64,000 bases of DNA. Origin: Pocillopora verrucosa. Lineage: Eukaryota > Cnidaria > Anthozoa > Scleractinia > Pocilloporidae. The stretch is from assembly GCF_036669915.1 (NCBI RefSeq), contig NC_089318.1, positions 19,089,422-19,153,421 of the forward strand, given 5' to 3'. Shown piece after piece: positions 53,401 to 62,379 of this stretch; position 1 is the first letter of the stretch; each line of letters starts with the position of its first letter. The notes beneath the pieces are model-generated. The model did not search any database, was not told where the DNA came from, and was given only the letters and a program-made list of their open reading frames with translations. Position numbers and translations under genes: made by a program.

Positions 53401-56296
53401 CTTGATAGAATGGTTCAATTAATCTGATTGGTTGAACAAGACTAAAGCTGTCAAAAATGTCAAACCATTAAAGTTCACAAACCATGAAAGTTTACAATCT
53501 TGAGTAGTTTACAAACTGAAATAGTTTGGCACGTCGAATCCAACACTGTTGCCTAAAGTAATTTAGTCTCTAATACAGAATCTGAAAGTGAAATGTTCGG
53601 TGAAATCCGGCCGAATTGTGGCTCATAAAAACACGCGAGTTTTTTCCATGATAGATAGAAAACATACTGCTCAAGGCGTATGTTTTATGAATGAGCAACA
53701 ACCGAAATCACAGGAATATAAAGATTGATCGGGATGACGGCGTCGTAAAACTCGGCTGCTTTGAGTGATGTAGCCTTCCACTGAACGCATCGGAAAGGAT
53801 ACCAGAGCAAGCTCTTATTTGTTCACTTGAAGGGCGGCCGATGTAATTTCTGAGGCTTGCTTCACCGCGATGACCGAAGATCGCCACTATGAGCCAGCCG
53901 TGTTGGACCTCAGCATAATTGCAGTCGCTCTGACACCGTCATGATTGATGAATTTTAACAGTTATGCCAGTTTGGCTATATTTTTTTATCATTCCCGTGT
54001 TGTTCTGTTTTGTTTTTGAACACGAAATTATATGTACTACACGAGTGTCAACTGTGTTTTGATTTTTATTACCGTATGTAAGCTTGCAATCTAACTGAGT
54101 GTGAAAACCTTCAAAACTCGGAATGTCAATTTCTTTTTCTTTGAGGATTTTCGTATCTGCTTACGTTATAATCACGCCAATTACGGCGCTTGACATGTTG
54201 CAAACCTTTGTTTAGGGACTTGTCAGAAATTAGCAGGGGGGGAGGGGGGGTGGAAACAGAGGGGGGGTCACAACTTTTTGAGCCTCAGAAAAGGGAGGGG
54301 TCATGAAAAATGGGCAGTTAAAAGGGGGAGGGTCATGCAAATATATGCCCGTGATCATGTAGAGGTTCACCCACAGAAGAAAAAGGAAGTTCTTTATTTG
54401 GAAGAGGTGGATGATCATGATGAATGTGAGGTAGATGAAGGGGATGAGGCATTACCCACTTGTTCTAGTGATGAAGACTTTGTATTGGGAGAAATAGGAG
54501 AGTCGAGTGATCAGTCGGACTCTTAATGCTGTCATCGAAAATGTATGTATGTAGCATGACAAAGAACAGATTAGAAATATATTTTGAGTTTTCATAATAC
54601 TGACGCACCCTAGTGTATTGCAAGAACTAGATTTTATCATTTATACAAGAGGGGGAGGGTCATGATATTTTAGGCCAAGCTCAAGGGGAGGGTTAGCAAA
54701 TTTCACTCCCATTGCAGGGATGGGTCACCTAATTTCCGAACCCAAATTTAGAATTCCCCCCCCCCTCCCCCCCTGCTAATTTCTGACAAGTCCCTTAGTC
54801 CTTCTATTTGCCGACTCACTTGTTCCGCCGGATTCAATCTCTCTGACGAAGGGCTAATGCTCGAAACGTCAGCCTTTTTACTCTTTAGGATGGCCAATTT
54901 TCGTTTTCAACTCAGTTGTTAACTCCAAATTACATGTTATACTCTCCCACCGACGCAGCACCATAGTTTCTTTAGAAACTTACCCCTTTATTCATTTCTC
55001 TTGCTCTATGTTCTATACTCTGGTAGAACACGCTGTTTCAATCAATGACAGCGCGCGTTATACCCGGACTTTATTAAAATATTTGGTAAGATTATTTTTT
55101 TGAGGGGTGGAAGGGGGTACTGGTGTGTAGATTCGCTCATAAGCTAACGTTACGAAGAGCTGAGTCATTTGAACTCCGAGTAAAACTACTGGGTTATGCC
55201 GGCCTTAAATGAAATCTAATTGATGATCGTGATGTATTTAGTATTGTGGTCATTTTAATTATCTATTGTTTTTGTTATTTATTACAGGTGATACTATGAA
55301 ACAGGGCTTCAAGCCTAAATCAATCCATTATACTGAAGTAGGTATGAAGGTATTGTTTTTTCAAAGGTTTAGGAAACTTCGAGGAACAGTCAAGTACGTC
55401 GGACCTGTACTTGTACACGGACGTGTACTTGATTTCATCGGCGTAGAATTAGATCCGTGTGAAGGTGAATATCGATCTATGAACATTGAAATGTACTGAT
55501 AAAATTAAGAGAAAGTTATTGCTCGTAGTAAAAGTGAGTAAGTTCGTGAACTTGAGACTTTAAAAAGACTGTATCAAGTACCTTTGGTTCAGAAGAGCTA
55601 TTTTATACGCTTTGGTCTAGGGAGCTGTCTTAAAGCACTAACATTGATAGGCATCATGAAATTGTATTCTGAAGGCAATAAAACAAGAGTACTCATGGAG
55701 GTTTAATACCGAGATAACCCGCCCCAAGATCGAAACGTAGTCCTTTCATGATGAGGGTTTGTGGAAAAAGGTTCTCCCCTCATTCATAGTAAAACTAGAC
55801 CTGCATTTAGATTAAAACAACTGGTTAGTGTGTTTTTTAGTAGTAAAACAGAGTCGCCTTTTTATAATGATTTTCTCTTACCTTAGGTAACTGAAAGTTT
55901 TTTTTTTCTTCTTTCAGAATTACCGAGTTGTTTAAGTCACCGTGAGAGCAACGGAATGTGTGAGGGAAAAAGATACTTTAGCTGGTGGGTAATGTTATGT
56001 CTCTCGCTTAAGATAATTTTTTTATCCCAGAAATTCTTATTTGATTTATACGTCACATGACATCGATGGCGTATGATATATTGATAAGGACGGAATTAAT
56101 TCTGTAACGTCTCCATTTACTCATGCACATCTGTTTTCGGTTTGATTTATTAAAAATGACAACAGATATTTTTTGTTTTTTGTATTAACCCTCAGTGCAC
56201 CAGGTAGAGGCCTCTTCATTGAGTTTTGTGACGTCATTGAGTGTTACAGATGACGATAACAGTAATGTGGCTGCTGTTTCTTTGCTTCCAATGTGA
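41403..56296 (+). CDS. RING/TRAF-zinc-finger/coiled-coil/CAP-Gly protein, 451 aa, nine exons, open
   Basis: Exons: 41,403-41,572; 49,587-49,638; 50,294-50,392; 50,949-51,113; 52,054-52,131; 52,410-52,902; 55,288-55,464; 55,918-55,984; 56,242-56,296. All introns are GT-AG, phases agree, and the sum is 1,356 nt with one stop. Residues 27-66 form a C3HC3D RING (CPVC, CGH, CNIC, KCPVD) as in TRAF6. About 92-215 carry TRAF-type zinc fingers (CSYVGC, CPNEGC, CEYC, CKYKNLGC with their H-x-C partners). About 215-320 are heptad repeats with QSQQ. About 360-435 form a CAP-Gly-like domain (VGMKVL, RGTVKYVGP, FIGVELDP, EGKRYFSC). There is no MATH domain. The likely role is a cytosolic E3/adaptor in TRAF-type ubiquitin signalling; this is inference. 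Intron 1 holds a 7.4-kb transposon and intron 6 nested MITEs, so expression needs checking. Confidence 0.8.
41950..42621 (+). repeat. Left terminal inverted repeat of the transposon
   Basis: About 670 bp, matching 48,351-49,393 in reverse orientation at high identity. About 375 bp present in the right repeat (48,982-49,358) are missing here, at about 41,985-41,990. Confidence 0.85.
42913..43906 (-). pseudogene. Transposase exon 3 (catalytic end, C2H2-like finger, basic tail)
   Basis: The exon starts at 43,906 after an AG acceptor and begins YDFSEPQSGKDVCDR, probably holding the third acidic catalytic residue. It continues with a domain containing FHNFAYEKDGLRLSKAYGVG and a CPEQGCCSEF...HVHLGKH zinc-finger pattern (C-x4-C-x12-H-x4-H), then a Lys/Arg-rich C-terminus. 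A TAG at 43,027-43,029 interrupts it after LTKNQVQS. Beyond it the same frame runs on (FSRLSTTKRRR) to 42,913. It is joined in phase to the exon ending at 44,477. Confidence 0.7.
44477..46158 (-). pseudogene. Transposase exon 2 (RNase H-like core), with stops and a frameshift
   Basis: The acceptor is CTCCAG at 46,159-46,160 and the donor GTAAGT at 44,471-44,476. The frame is open for about 400 codons (acidic start with SSNDDSSDEKEVDV, then a helical region and PYFYQDVAYGTRTLKL). Two stops follow at about 44,960 and 44,887, with readable sequence between (KKEDLKHDHDEAREAIFQWK). Next comes VMDWAMKF, a candidate first catalytic Asp, then a frameshift near 44,640. RSDGAGCYHN, a candidate second Asp, is in the other frame. 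The motif order Asp...Asp...Asp/Glu over three exons fits a DDE/D transposase. The catalytic assignment is inferred. Confidence 0.7.
46200..47560. other. Transposon interior without coding sequence
   Basis: Intron-like DNA between transposase exons 1 and 2. No ORF or repeat is supported here. Confidence 0.5.
47568..47952 (-). CDS. Transposase exon 1, Cys/His-rich N-terminus
   Basis: The likely start is the Met at 47,952 (MSTCFLESKDCSGCG). The exon encodes 128 codons plus one base, with many Cys and His: CSGCG, VCSKHRNALGKHWKCG, CQHPEHKGKC. These probably bind zinc and may bind the transposon ends. The donor is CAC|GTGAGT at 47,562-47,567. The phase (1) fits exon 2 at 46,158. The frame is open upstream to 48,156, but that part is Pro-rich and may be leader or untranslated. 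Confidence 0.6.
48351..49393 (-). repeat. Right terminal inverted repeat of the transposon
   Basis: About 1,040 bp. It shares the outer 35 bp and the inner 630 bp with the left repeat and has an additional roughly 375-bp block between. Confidence 0.85.
52546..52790 (+). repeat. 21-bp (heptad) coding repeat in exon 6 of the TRAF/CAP-Gly gene
   Basis: Nearly perfect 21-bp units encode seven-residue repeats of the types DQSQQLN, DQSQQIE, RLVAKNT and EQSQQIE. They are arranged partly as 42-bp double units. At least eleven heptads occur here and fewer in copies A (17,762-17,990) and B (29,065-29,200). They encode a parallel coiled coil, where TRAFs normally have one. Confidence 0.88.
52950..53115 (-). 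mobile_element. Penelope-like 3'-end remnant
   Basis: On the minus strand it reads CTCTGACGGAGGG...GTCGAAACGTCAGC, a diverged relative of the hammerhead-type tail at 54,841-54,960. A matching piece lies in the same intron of copy A at about 18,140-18,260. It therefore predates the duplication of these two copies. Confidence 0.45.
54212..54797. mobile_element. Nested 580-bp MITE with 27-bp inverted repeats and G-rich ends
   Basis: The inverted ends start GGGACTTGTCAGAAATTAGC followed by a G run (54,215-54,250) and are mirrored at 54,760-54,794. A TTA flanks both sides (54,212-54,214; 54,795-54,797) as a possible target duplication. Inside, GGGAGGGTCATG-type motifs recur three times near the edges. 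A central 82-codon ORF (54,278-54,526) encodes a Lys-rich start and a strongly acidic end (EEVDDHDECEVDEGDE, SSDQSDS). It may be captured coding sequence; function unknown. Confidence 0.7.
54841..54960 (+). mobile_element. Penelope-like tail with hammerhead-type motif
   Basis: CTGACGA at 54,843-54,849, a short stem GGGC-TAAT-GCTC, then GAAACGTC at 54,863-54,870. The core fits CUGANGA...GAAA...UC. Stem III would be the self-complementary ACGT, which can pair only between two molecules, as described for minimal hammerheads that act as dimers. Confidence 0.5.
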
Positions 56297-57637
56297 AAGA
56301 ACAAGAAAAGTCAGAACAGTCTTTGTCTACCATCTTGAGATGTTCGTTCACTACTCATATGATATTTTGTCGACCAATCACAGCAACCACTCCTTGGTCC
56401 GTTTGTTTGTAAATTCAATAGAAGTTAACATAAGTTAACACAGCTTGTCATAAGGCTCGTAGAATTTCAAAGATTTTACAAACGTATGGTATTAAAGAAT
56501 TGCATCTTACTCTTGTTGCAATCTCTTTTGATGCAGGTGTTCATTCGTCGGTCATCATAATTAGCTTGTAAGCTTATCCCGCCGTCAACAGCTTTTCAAC
56601 ATTTTTATGTGACTCAACTTCATGGTCTCTCGTTCACTTTGATCGAAAAGGCCTAGATCTGAAGTTAACCAATTGCTTCCCGGGTTCCGAGTCAAATAAC
56701 CGTTACACACTTCAATATAAGAAATTTATGAAAAGCGCAGGTAGCCTTTGAGGACAACTGTTGAGTTAGCAGAAACCTAGACGCGTGTTGATAACCAAGT
56801 GCAGATAAAAAGCAAAGAAAAAGTTCTTACTCTACCCAAAGGCACCTCCACCCTAAAATAAGTCCGCAAAAAATTTAAGATTAAGCTGTCTGGGACGAGT
56901 TTTCAATAACAGAGGAAAAATGATAACATCAACAAATGCTTTGTACATTAATTAACTGAAGATGACAGAAGTTTCTGTCGAAATATGTATTACAGATTCA
57001 AAAGTTTTGTCTCTATCTTTAAATTCTTATCGATTAACGACAATATAGCAAAACAAAATAAATTATGTAAAATTTCGTATCCGTAAATACCCATCTGAAT
57101 TTCTTACATGCAAGTGAAACCATTCGCTCTAAAAAGCTCACCAGCTCAAAAACTGAGTAGATGAAGAAGTAAAGGAAGATTGAAAATAACGTGTATTGCA
57201 TTGTTAGCATAACTGCAATATATGCTCACAGAAATAATTGTGTGTTGGGCATCTTTGAATCGTGTATTCATGACAAAACCATAGAATTGATAGTGGTAAA
57301 TATTTGATTTTCCATGAATGTAACAACCTGCCAGTTAAATCTATGAAAGCTCATAATTACTTTGATAAAAGGTATGTATTGTTGGTTGTCAGTCTACAAC
57401 AATACAAGTTGTCAATATGAAGGATGAATACAGTTAATGAAATAGCGAAATGAAAAAAGAAACCAAATGTATATCAATTTTTGGAAAACGTTACGCTCAT
57501 CAATCATTGTCTTGATGTCACAAGGATGCGCTTCTTTCTCTGATTTTTTCATACAATTTTCCAAGGCTCATGGTTTCTCTTCCCTTTCAGTTGTGTTTAC
57601 CCAGAGCATATAGTAGGATTTGGACGTGGGTGGTTCA
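56297..57637. other. Intergenic with deletion joint; no gene seen
   Basis: At about 56,494 the DNA jumps from sequence matching 965 to sequence matching 9,115, so the GPCR block of the unit is missing. The rest, to 57,637, is non-coding and partly similar to 9,115-9,605. Confidence 0.5.
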
Positions 57638-60290
57638 TAAATAAATAAATAAATAAATAAATGACAATTTATATAGCGCCAAAAGCTCTAAGGCGCTTCA
57701 CAATCAAAGAAAAAAATAAAAATAACAATCAAAGGTAATCATTCATAAAAATAATGCTTAAAAAGATAATTTTTAAGATTACGCTTAACAGCGTTAAGAT
57801 CTACACTACATTTTATGGTTTCAGGAATGTCATGCCACAGCTTAGGTGCAGAGACAGAAAAGGCGCGATCGCCATAAGATTTCAACTTGGAGCGAGGAAT
57901 CACCAACAAATTCCTACTCGATGATCGTATAGACCTGATAAGCTTATAAGTTTCTAACAAGTCACTGATATAACTAGGGCATAAATTATTTAAAGCTTTA
58001 AAAGCAAAAAATAAGATTTTAAAAATAATCCTCTACTCCACGGGGAGCCAGTGCATTTCCCTCAGTAAAGAAGTAGCGTGATCATGCTTGCGACCACATA
58101 AGATCAGCCATGCCGCACAATTCTGGGCTAATTGCAATCTATGAACTAAACGTTTCGGAAGACCATATAACAGAGAATTACAGTTGTCTGATCTGCATGT
58201 GACGAAGGCGTGTAATAACGCCTTAGTACTACTAACTGACAAAAACTTTCTAGTCCGAGAAATATTCCGGATGTGAAAAAATGCAGATTTACAATTTACT
58301 TGACGTTCCATATTTAACTTATTGTCAAAGATTACACCTATGTTCTTGGCAGAGTGCGAAGGCTGTATAACAGAACCGGCAGTCGCTGTAAACGAAGGAA
58401 GCTGAGAAGCAGACAAATTACCCGATCCGATGACCAAAAGCTCAGTCTTATCATCGTTTACTTTAAGCTTGTTCAATGACATCCAAGTTCCAATATCTTG
58501 TAGGCAGGCTTCGATTCTCGTAGTAGTAACTGATGAAACTCAGTCAAGCGAAAAATAAATCTGAAAGTCATCTGCATAGAAATGGAAGCTCATATTATGT
58601 CTTCTTATAATGTCGCCGAGAGGAGACGTATACAATAAGTACAAAATCGGACCTAGAACAGATCCCTGGGGAACTCCAAACAATCAAATCAGAGTGACAG
58701 GAATTTGATCCATTTATGCCAACAAATTGACTTCGGTCTGTGAGATAAGACTTAAACCAAGCAAGAACCTTGCCTTTGATACCAAACCGAGTATTAAGTC
58801 TGTGAAGTAATAAACCATGGTTGACCGTGTCAAATGCTGCAGAAAGATCGAGCAGTAATAAAACAACAGTACAGCCACGATCCACAGTACATAAGATGTC
58901 GTCATGAACTCTCCGGAAGGGAAGTCTCAGTGTTATGCAATTTCTTGTAAGCAGATTGTAATTTCTCATCAAGGTTGTTGTCATCAATATACTGCACAAG
59001 TTGTACCGCAACCGATTTCTCAATCAATTTAGAGACGAACGGAAGGTTAGAAACAGGACGAAAATTCTTAAAAAATCTTCAGTATCTAAATTAGTTTTCT
59101 TTTACAATGGAATAATCAAGGCAGTTTTGAGTAAGTTTGGTATAAGAGCCTCATCTAAGGAACGATTTACAATATCAGTTATGACTGGTAACAACCTTGG
59201 TAAACATTAAGTTAGCGCATAATCTGGGAAGGGATCGAGAGCACAAGTTTTCACTCTGGAGGATTTAATAAAGTTAGCTATAAGGTCGGTAGAAACACGT
59301 TGAAAAGTCGCAAATTCACAGGACCGGGACTGAGTCGCAGAGTTATTCAAGGAAGGGACATTCGGAAACTATGAACAGGTAAACTATCGCGTATACGTCG
59401 TATCTCGTCAATAAAGAATGATTTGAACTTTTCAGCTATAGCCATATCCGAACCCACAGAAGGATAACGTACTATTGGTTTCCTGTATAAAAAATTATTA
59501 ACTGCTTTAAATAATATTTTCTGGTCTCCTTGGTTGCTTTCAATTATATATGAAAATTGGTTTTCTTTTGCACAACGAATCAAGTCATTCACCTCACGAG
59601 AATGTTCGGTGTATAATAGATGATTAGCTTCGGTGTTATGCGCGCGCCATCGTCTATCCAGTTTTCTTCTCTTTCTCTTTGCAACTTTGATTTCATCCGT
59701 AAACCATGGCGCATAAGGGGAAGGGTAACAGACCTACGAATGATTGGGGCATGATTGTCGATCATAGATTGCAGCGGAGTGGAGTTGAATTGATCAACAG
59801 CTAATGAAAGGTCATCATTTAGAGGTGATCTAATTAGCGCAGAGTCTTCCAAGTCAGAGGAGAACTTATACATGTCAATGGCACGTAAACGTCGGAAAGA
59901 TAACATTTGATCTTGAGCAACATGTTTACAAAATCCAGATTACACCGGATCATAAAATGATCAGAAAATGCAGGGTCAAAGACTCTTGAGATTCTTGATG
60001 AAAGATTGTTCCTCTCTAGTGATAACGAGGTCTTATGCGTAGAATCATTTACATGCTGGCGAAGGTTAAATGAATGGCCAGTAAATCGCCGACCAGCATT
60101 ATTTTGAGAATCAACATGAAAGTTAAAGTCACCAGCAATCATAAAATAGCCTGATGCTGTCACTATATGGGCAAGATAGCTAGCAAACTCATCAAAAAAC
60201 AGTGACACATTGGATGAAGGAGGACGGTACAAGACAATTAAATGGACAAAATACTTCGTAGCCCTGAATTCCAGATGTTCGAAAGAGCAA
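57638..60290 (-). mobile_element. CR1/L2-like non-LTR retrotransposon, 5'-truncated and dead
   Basis: Minus-strand LINE ending in an (ATTT)n-type tail (57,638-57,661). In order on the minus strand: endonuclease C-terminal part (YRPPSS, AGDFNFH, SDHFMIRC) at 60,232-59,930; linker with AIAEKFKSFFIDEI; reverse transcriptase with [24 protein letters not shown] and YADD (58,567-58,578); then KLKVNDDKTELLVIGS, LLYGLPKRLVHRLQLAQN and a C-terminal domain with APKLWHDIP to 57,739. At least four frame changes or stops break it. It is 5'-truncated inside the endonuclease. It interrupts DNA that is contiguous near 11,860 in unit 1. The CR1/L2 placement rests on the tail and motif style. Confidence 0.85.
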
Positions 60291-60294
60291 TGGG

Positions 60295-60735
60295 ATTATG
60301 TTTATGTTTTTAATATAAGTTTTTGTTTATGTTTTTAATATAAGTTTTCCCTTGCAAGTTATCTGGTTTTTGATTCAAATCACTTTTTGGATCAGGAAAT
60401 GTTTTACACAAATCTAATTTCAGTTTGAACCCTCATAGTTAAGACCGTCTGCATAAACCTTAAGCTTAGTGTACTATAGTGATATTGTGGCGTCATTGCT
60501 GCAGTCATCTCAGCTGCCCGATCTACTGAGTAGGTTAACCCTGCCAACCCGCCTAGACGGGTCACCCCATCTATCTTGTAAACACGATTAAGATAAAATA
60601 AGAGATTATATGAACGGGCGGGTTACCTCACCTACCTGGGCTCCCACTTCCATGTAAACAGGCCCTAAAGCGTACAGTTGTCGCTACATCTGTAATTTAG
60701 TTCGTATGCTTTCTTAATGCTGCGATCAGTATTTT
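60295..60735. other. Intergenic; 25-bp direct duplication at the LINE 5' end
   Basis: GTTTATGTTTTTAATATAAG with its TTTTT end occurs twice in tandem at 60,299-60,348. The rest matches 11,870-12,060 and 12,780-12,920 of unit 1. No gene. Confidence 0.55.
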
Positions 60736-61066
60736 TGGAATTCTCTCATCTCAGTATGGTGCAACTATGTAGCGATTCCTCTTTGTGTATTGATATCCGT
60801 CTTCAATTATACCTGGATCTTCTTCAGTCATTGTTAACATCAAACGCAGGTACAGACAGTACTTCATCCACAGTATGATCAACATAATCAAACAATTTTT
60901 CATGAAACTCCACTGAACATGTGGCGATACAGGAAAGCAGTGGCAAGTGCACTGTGGCTGCAGTTGGCTTTAGTCGCTTGCTATAAGCCCCTCGGCATAG
61001 TGGAGGCTTTGTTTACTCAAAGCGGACAACCTTCATTAATTTTCTTTGTTAGGCAATTAAAGGGAC
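60736..61066 (+). pseudogene. Class A GPCR remnant (TM5-TM7 start)
   Basis: Sister of 12,939-13,346. TM5 (NYVAIPLCVLISVFNYTWIFF) is followed by a stop in loop 3 (HC-stop-HQTQVQ). Then MWRYRKAVASALWLQLALVACY (TM6, here CYKP with Lys for Leu), FTQSGQPSLIFFVRQL, and loss of similarity before NPxxY. This copy keeps the start of TM6 that the unit 1 remnant has lost. Confidence 0.83.
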
Positions 61067-61500
61067 ATTGGTTTCTCGCTCAGTTATACACACAGACAGA
61101 GCACTCCTGTGGATGTTGCACACTTTGCTCGGGGGTTTTATTCTACCCCAGGCTTAGTATTCTATGTATTTCCTAAAATTTCTTTTTTAGAAAATTCCCA
61201 TTTTCTTGTTTCCCTCTCGACTCAGCACGCTGTGCCAGTTGGTACTCAGTACAGATTAGTTTTGTGCAGTGCTCCCCCATGCCCCGCCTCTGTTGTTGTT
61301 CTTTGATCTGTTAATGCGTGTTTTGTCTCACAAATATTGAATATATGTTGGGATTTTTCCTAGTGCTGGAGTCAGAGTTCTAAAGTCAGAGGGCCTAATT
61401 TGAGTCTCAGAGAGTTTGGGAACTAGGTTTGTTACTCTGAAAGTCACACATGCGCACACCTAATTCTCTCTTCCGGCTTCGTTCTGAAACCCAGATCACA
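61067..61500 (+). promoter_or_regulatory. 5' region of the unit 5 TRAF-like gene
   Basis: The part from about 61,380 holds the conserved CAGAGGGCCTAATTTGAGTC block, ATGCGCACA near 61,450 and CTCTTCCGG near 61,469. The earlier part matches 41,000-41,280 and has no gene. Confidence 0.45.
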
Positions 61501-62244
61501 ATGGCGGCGGGTCAGAATATTCCAGAGCTTGGAGGCTATGATTTTGAGTTTACAAGTGTAGTTCCCGATTTTGAATGTCCTGTGTGTCAGTTAACAATGA
61601 AAGATCCCATACAGATCGGAGGATGTGGCCACAGACTTTGTAACATATGCTTGGAGAGTTTGTTGAGGTAAGGGCGAATCATTGTATGTCGAAACAAGCT
61701 ACAACTGAAAACAATTAAGGTTATCTGAAAGTTGAATTACGATATTGACCGGTTGAATCACTTTCCAAGGGGTATCATAGTGTGCCTTAGCTAAATAGAA
61801 ATAACTGCTAGATAGCTTTATCCGGCATAAAACAATTCAAACTGGTTCGAGTTTGGTGTGAGTACTTATAAATGCGACGCAAAGCTATATTTGTTGGCTG
61901 CCTTTTAAGTGTCTTCGATTGCTTCAGCACAAGCGCGTCTAAGAGGGTCATCGAATGATTTGATCTTTCTCGTTTACTTTGTTAAACATGAATCGACTGA
62001 AACTAATTACAATTTGTCTTTTAAATGCAAATGTTAATTATATGCTATAAGTCTATCATTATGGATTCCGCAACAAGATATGGCCCAGTGATGACTTTAT
62101 AATAAATAATACACGCGATAACCGATTTTTAAAGATTTTGTTTGTTGTCTGATTCTTTTGTTTGACTGATGTTGCAAATTTCCTTCCCTCAGAGGCCATT
62201 CTCCGAAATGTCCTGTAGACAGACAGCCTCTTTCACGTGATAAG
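61501..62244 (+). CDS. RING exons of another TRAF-like gene (copy D, partial)
   Basis: Exon 1 (61,501-61,667) encodes the same N-terminus (MAAGQNIPELGGYDFEF) and RING as the open copy but lacks one codon (PDFECP for PDDLECP). Exon 2 (62,193-62,244) completes the C3HC3D RING (HSPKCPVDRQPLS). Splice sites are good: GTAAGG donor, CTCAG acceptor, GTAATG donor, and phases 2/0 as in other copies. All RING ligands are present. After 62,370 the sequence no longer resembles the other copies, and the zinc-finger exon 3 that follows within 700-2,200 bp in them is not seen before 64,000. The gene is either truncated by a rearrangement or has a longer intron running out of the window. Confidence 0.75.
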
Positions 62245-62379
62245 GTAATGATATCCCATGTCTTCATACTTGCGGGTCACGCAAACTAGCGATTCCACGT
62301 TCTGCGCTCGGTGAACAAATCCTTAAGCATTTAACTTACAACTCGAAACGCATTCTCCGTCAAATGGGTGCCTGTAAAA

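Larger units (their letters stand above)
53130..55078 (-). mobile_element. Family X element, inverted copy, with nested insertions
   Basis: Inverted relative of 33,945-35,215. It ends at about 55,075 with the complement of AATAAAGTCCGGGTATAACG. It is longer because another element (54,215-54,794) and a Penelope-like tail (54,841-54,960) lie inside. It sits in intron 6 of the open TRAF/CAP-Gly gene. GTAA at both edges may be a target duplication. Confidence 0.6.
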
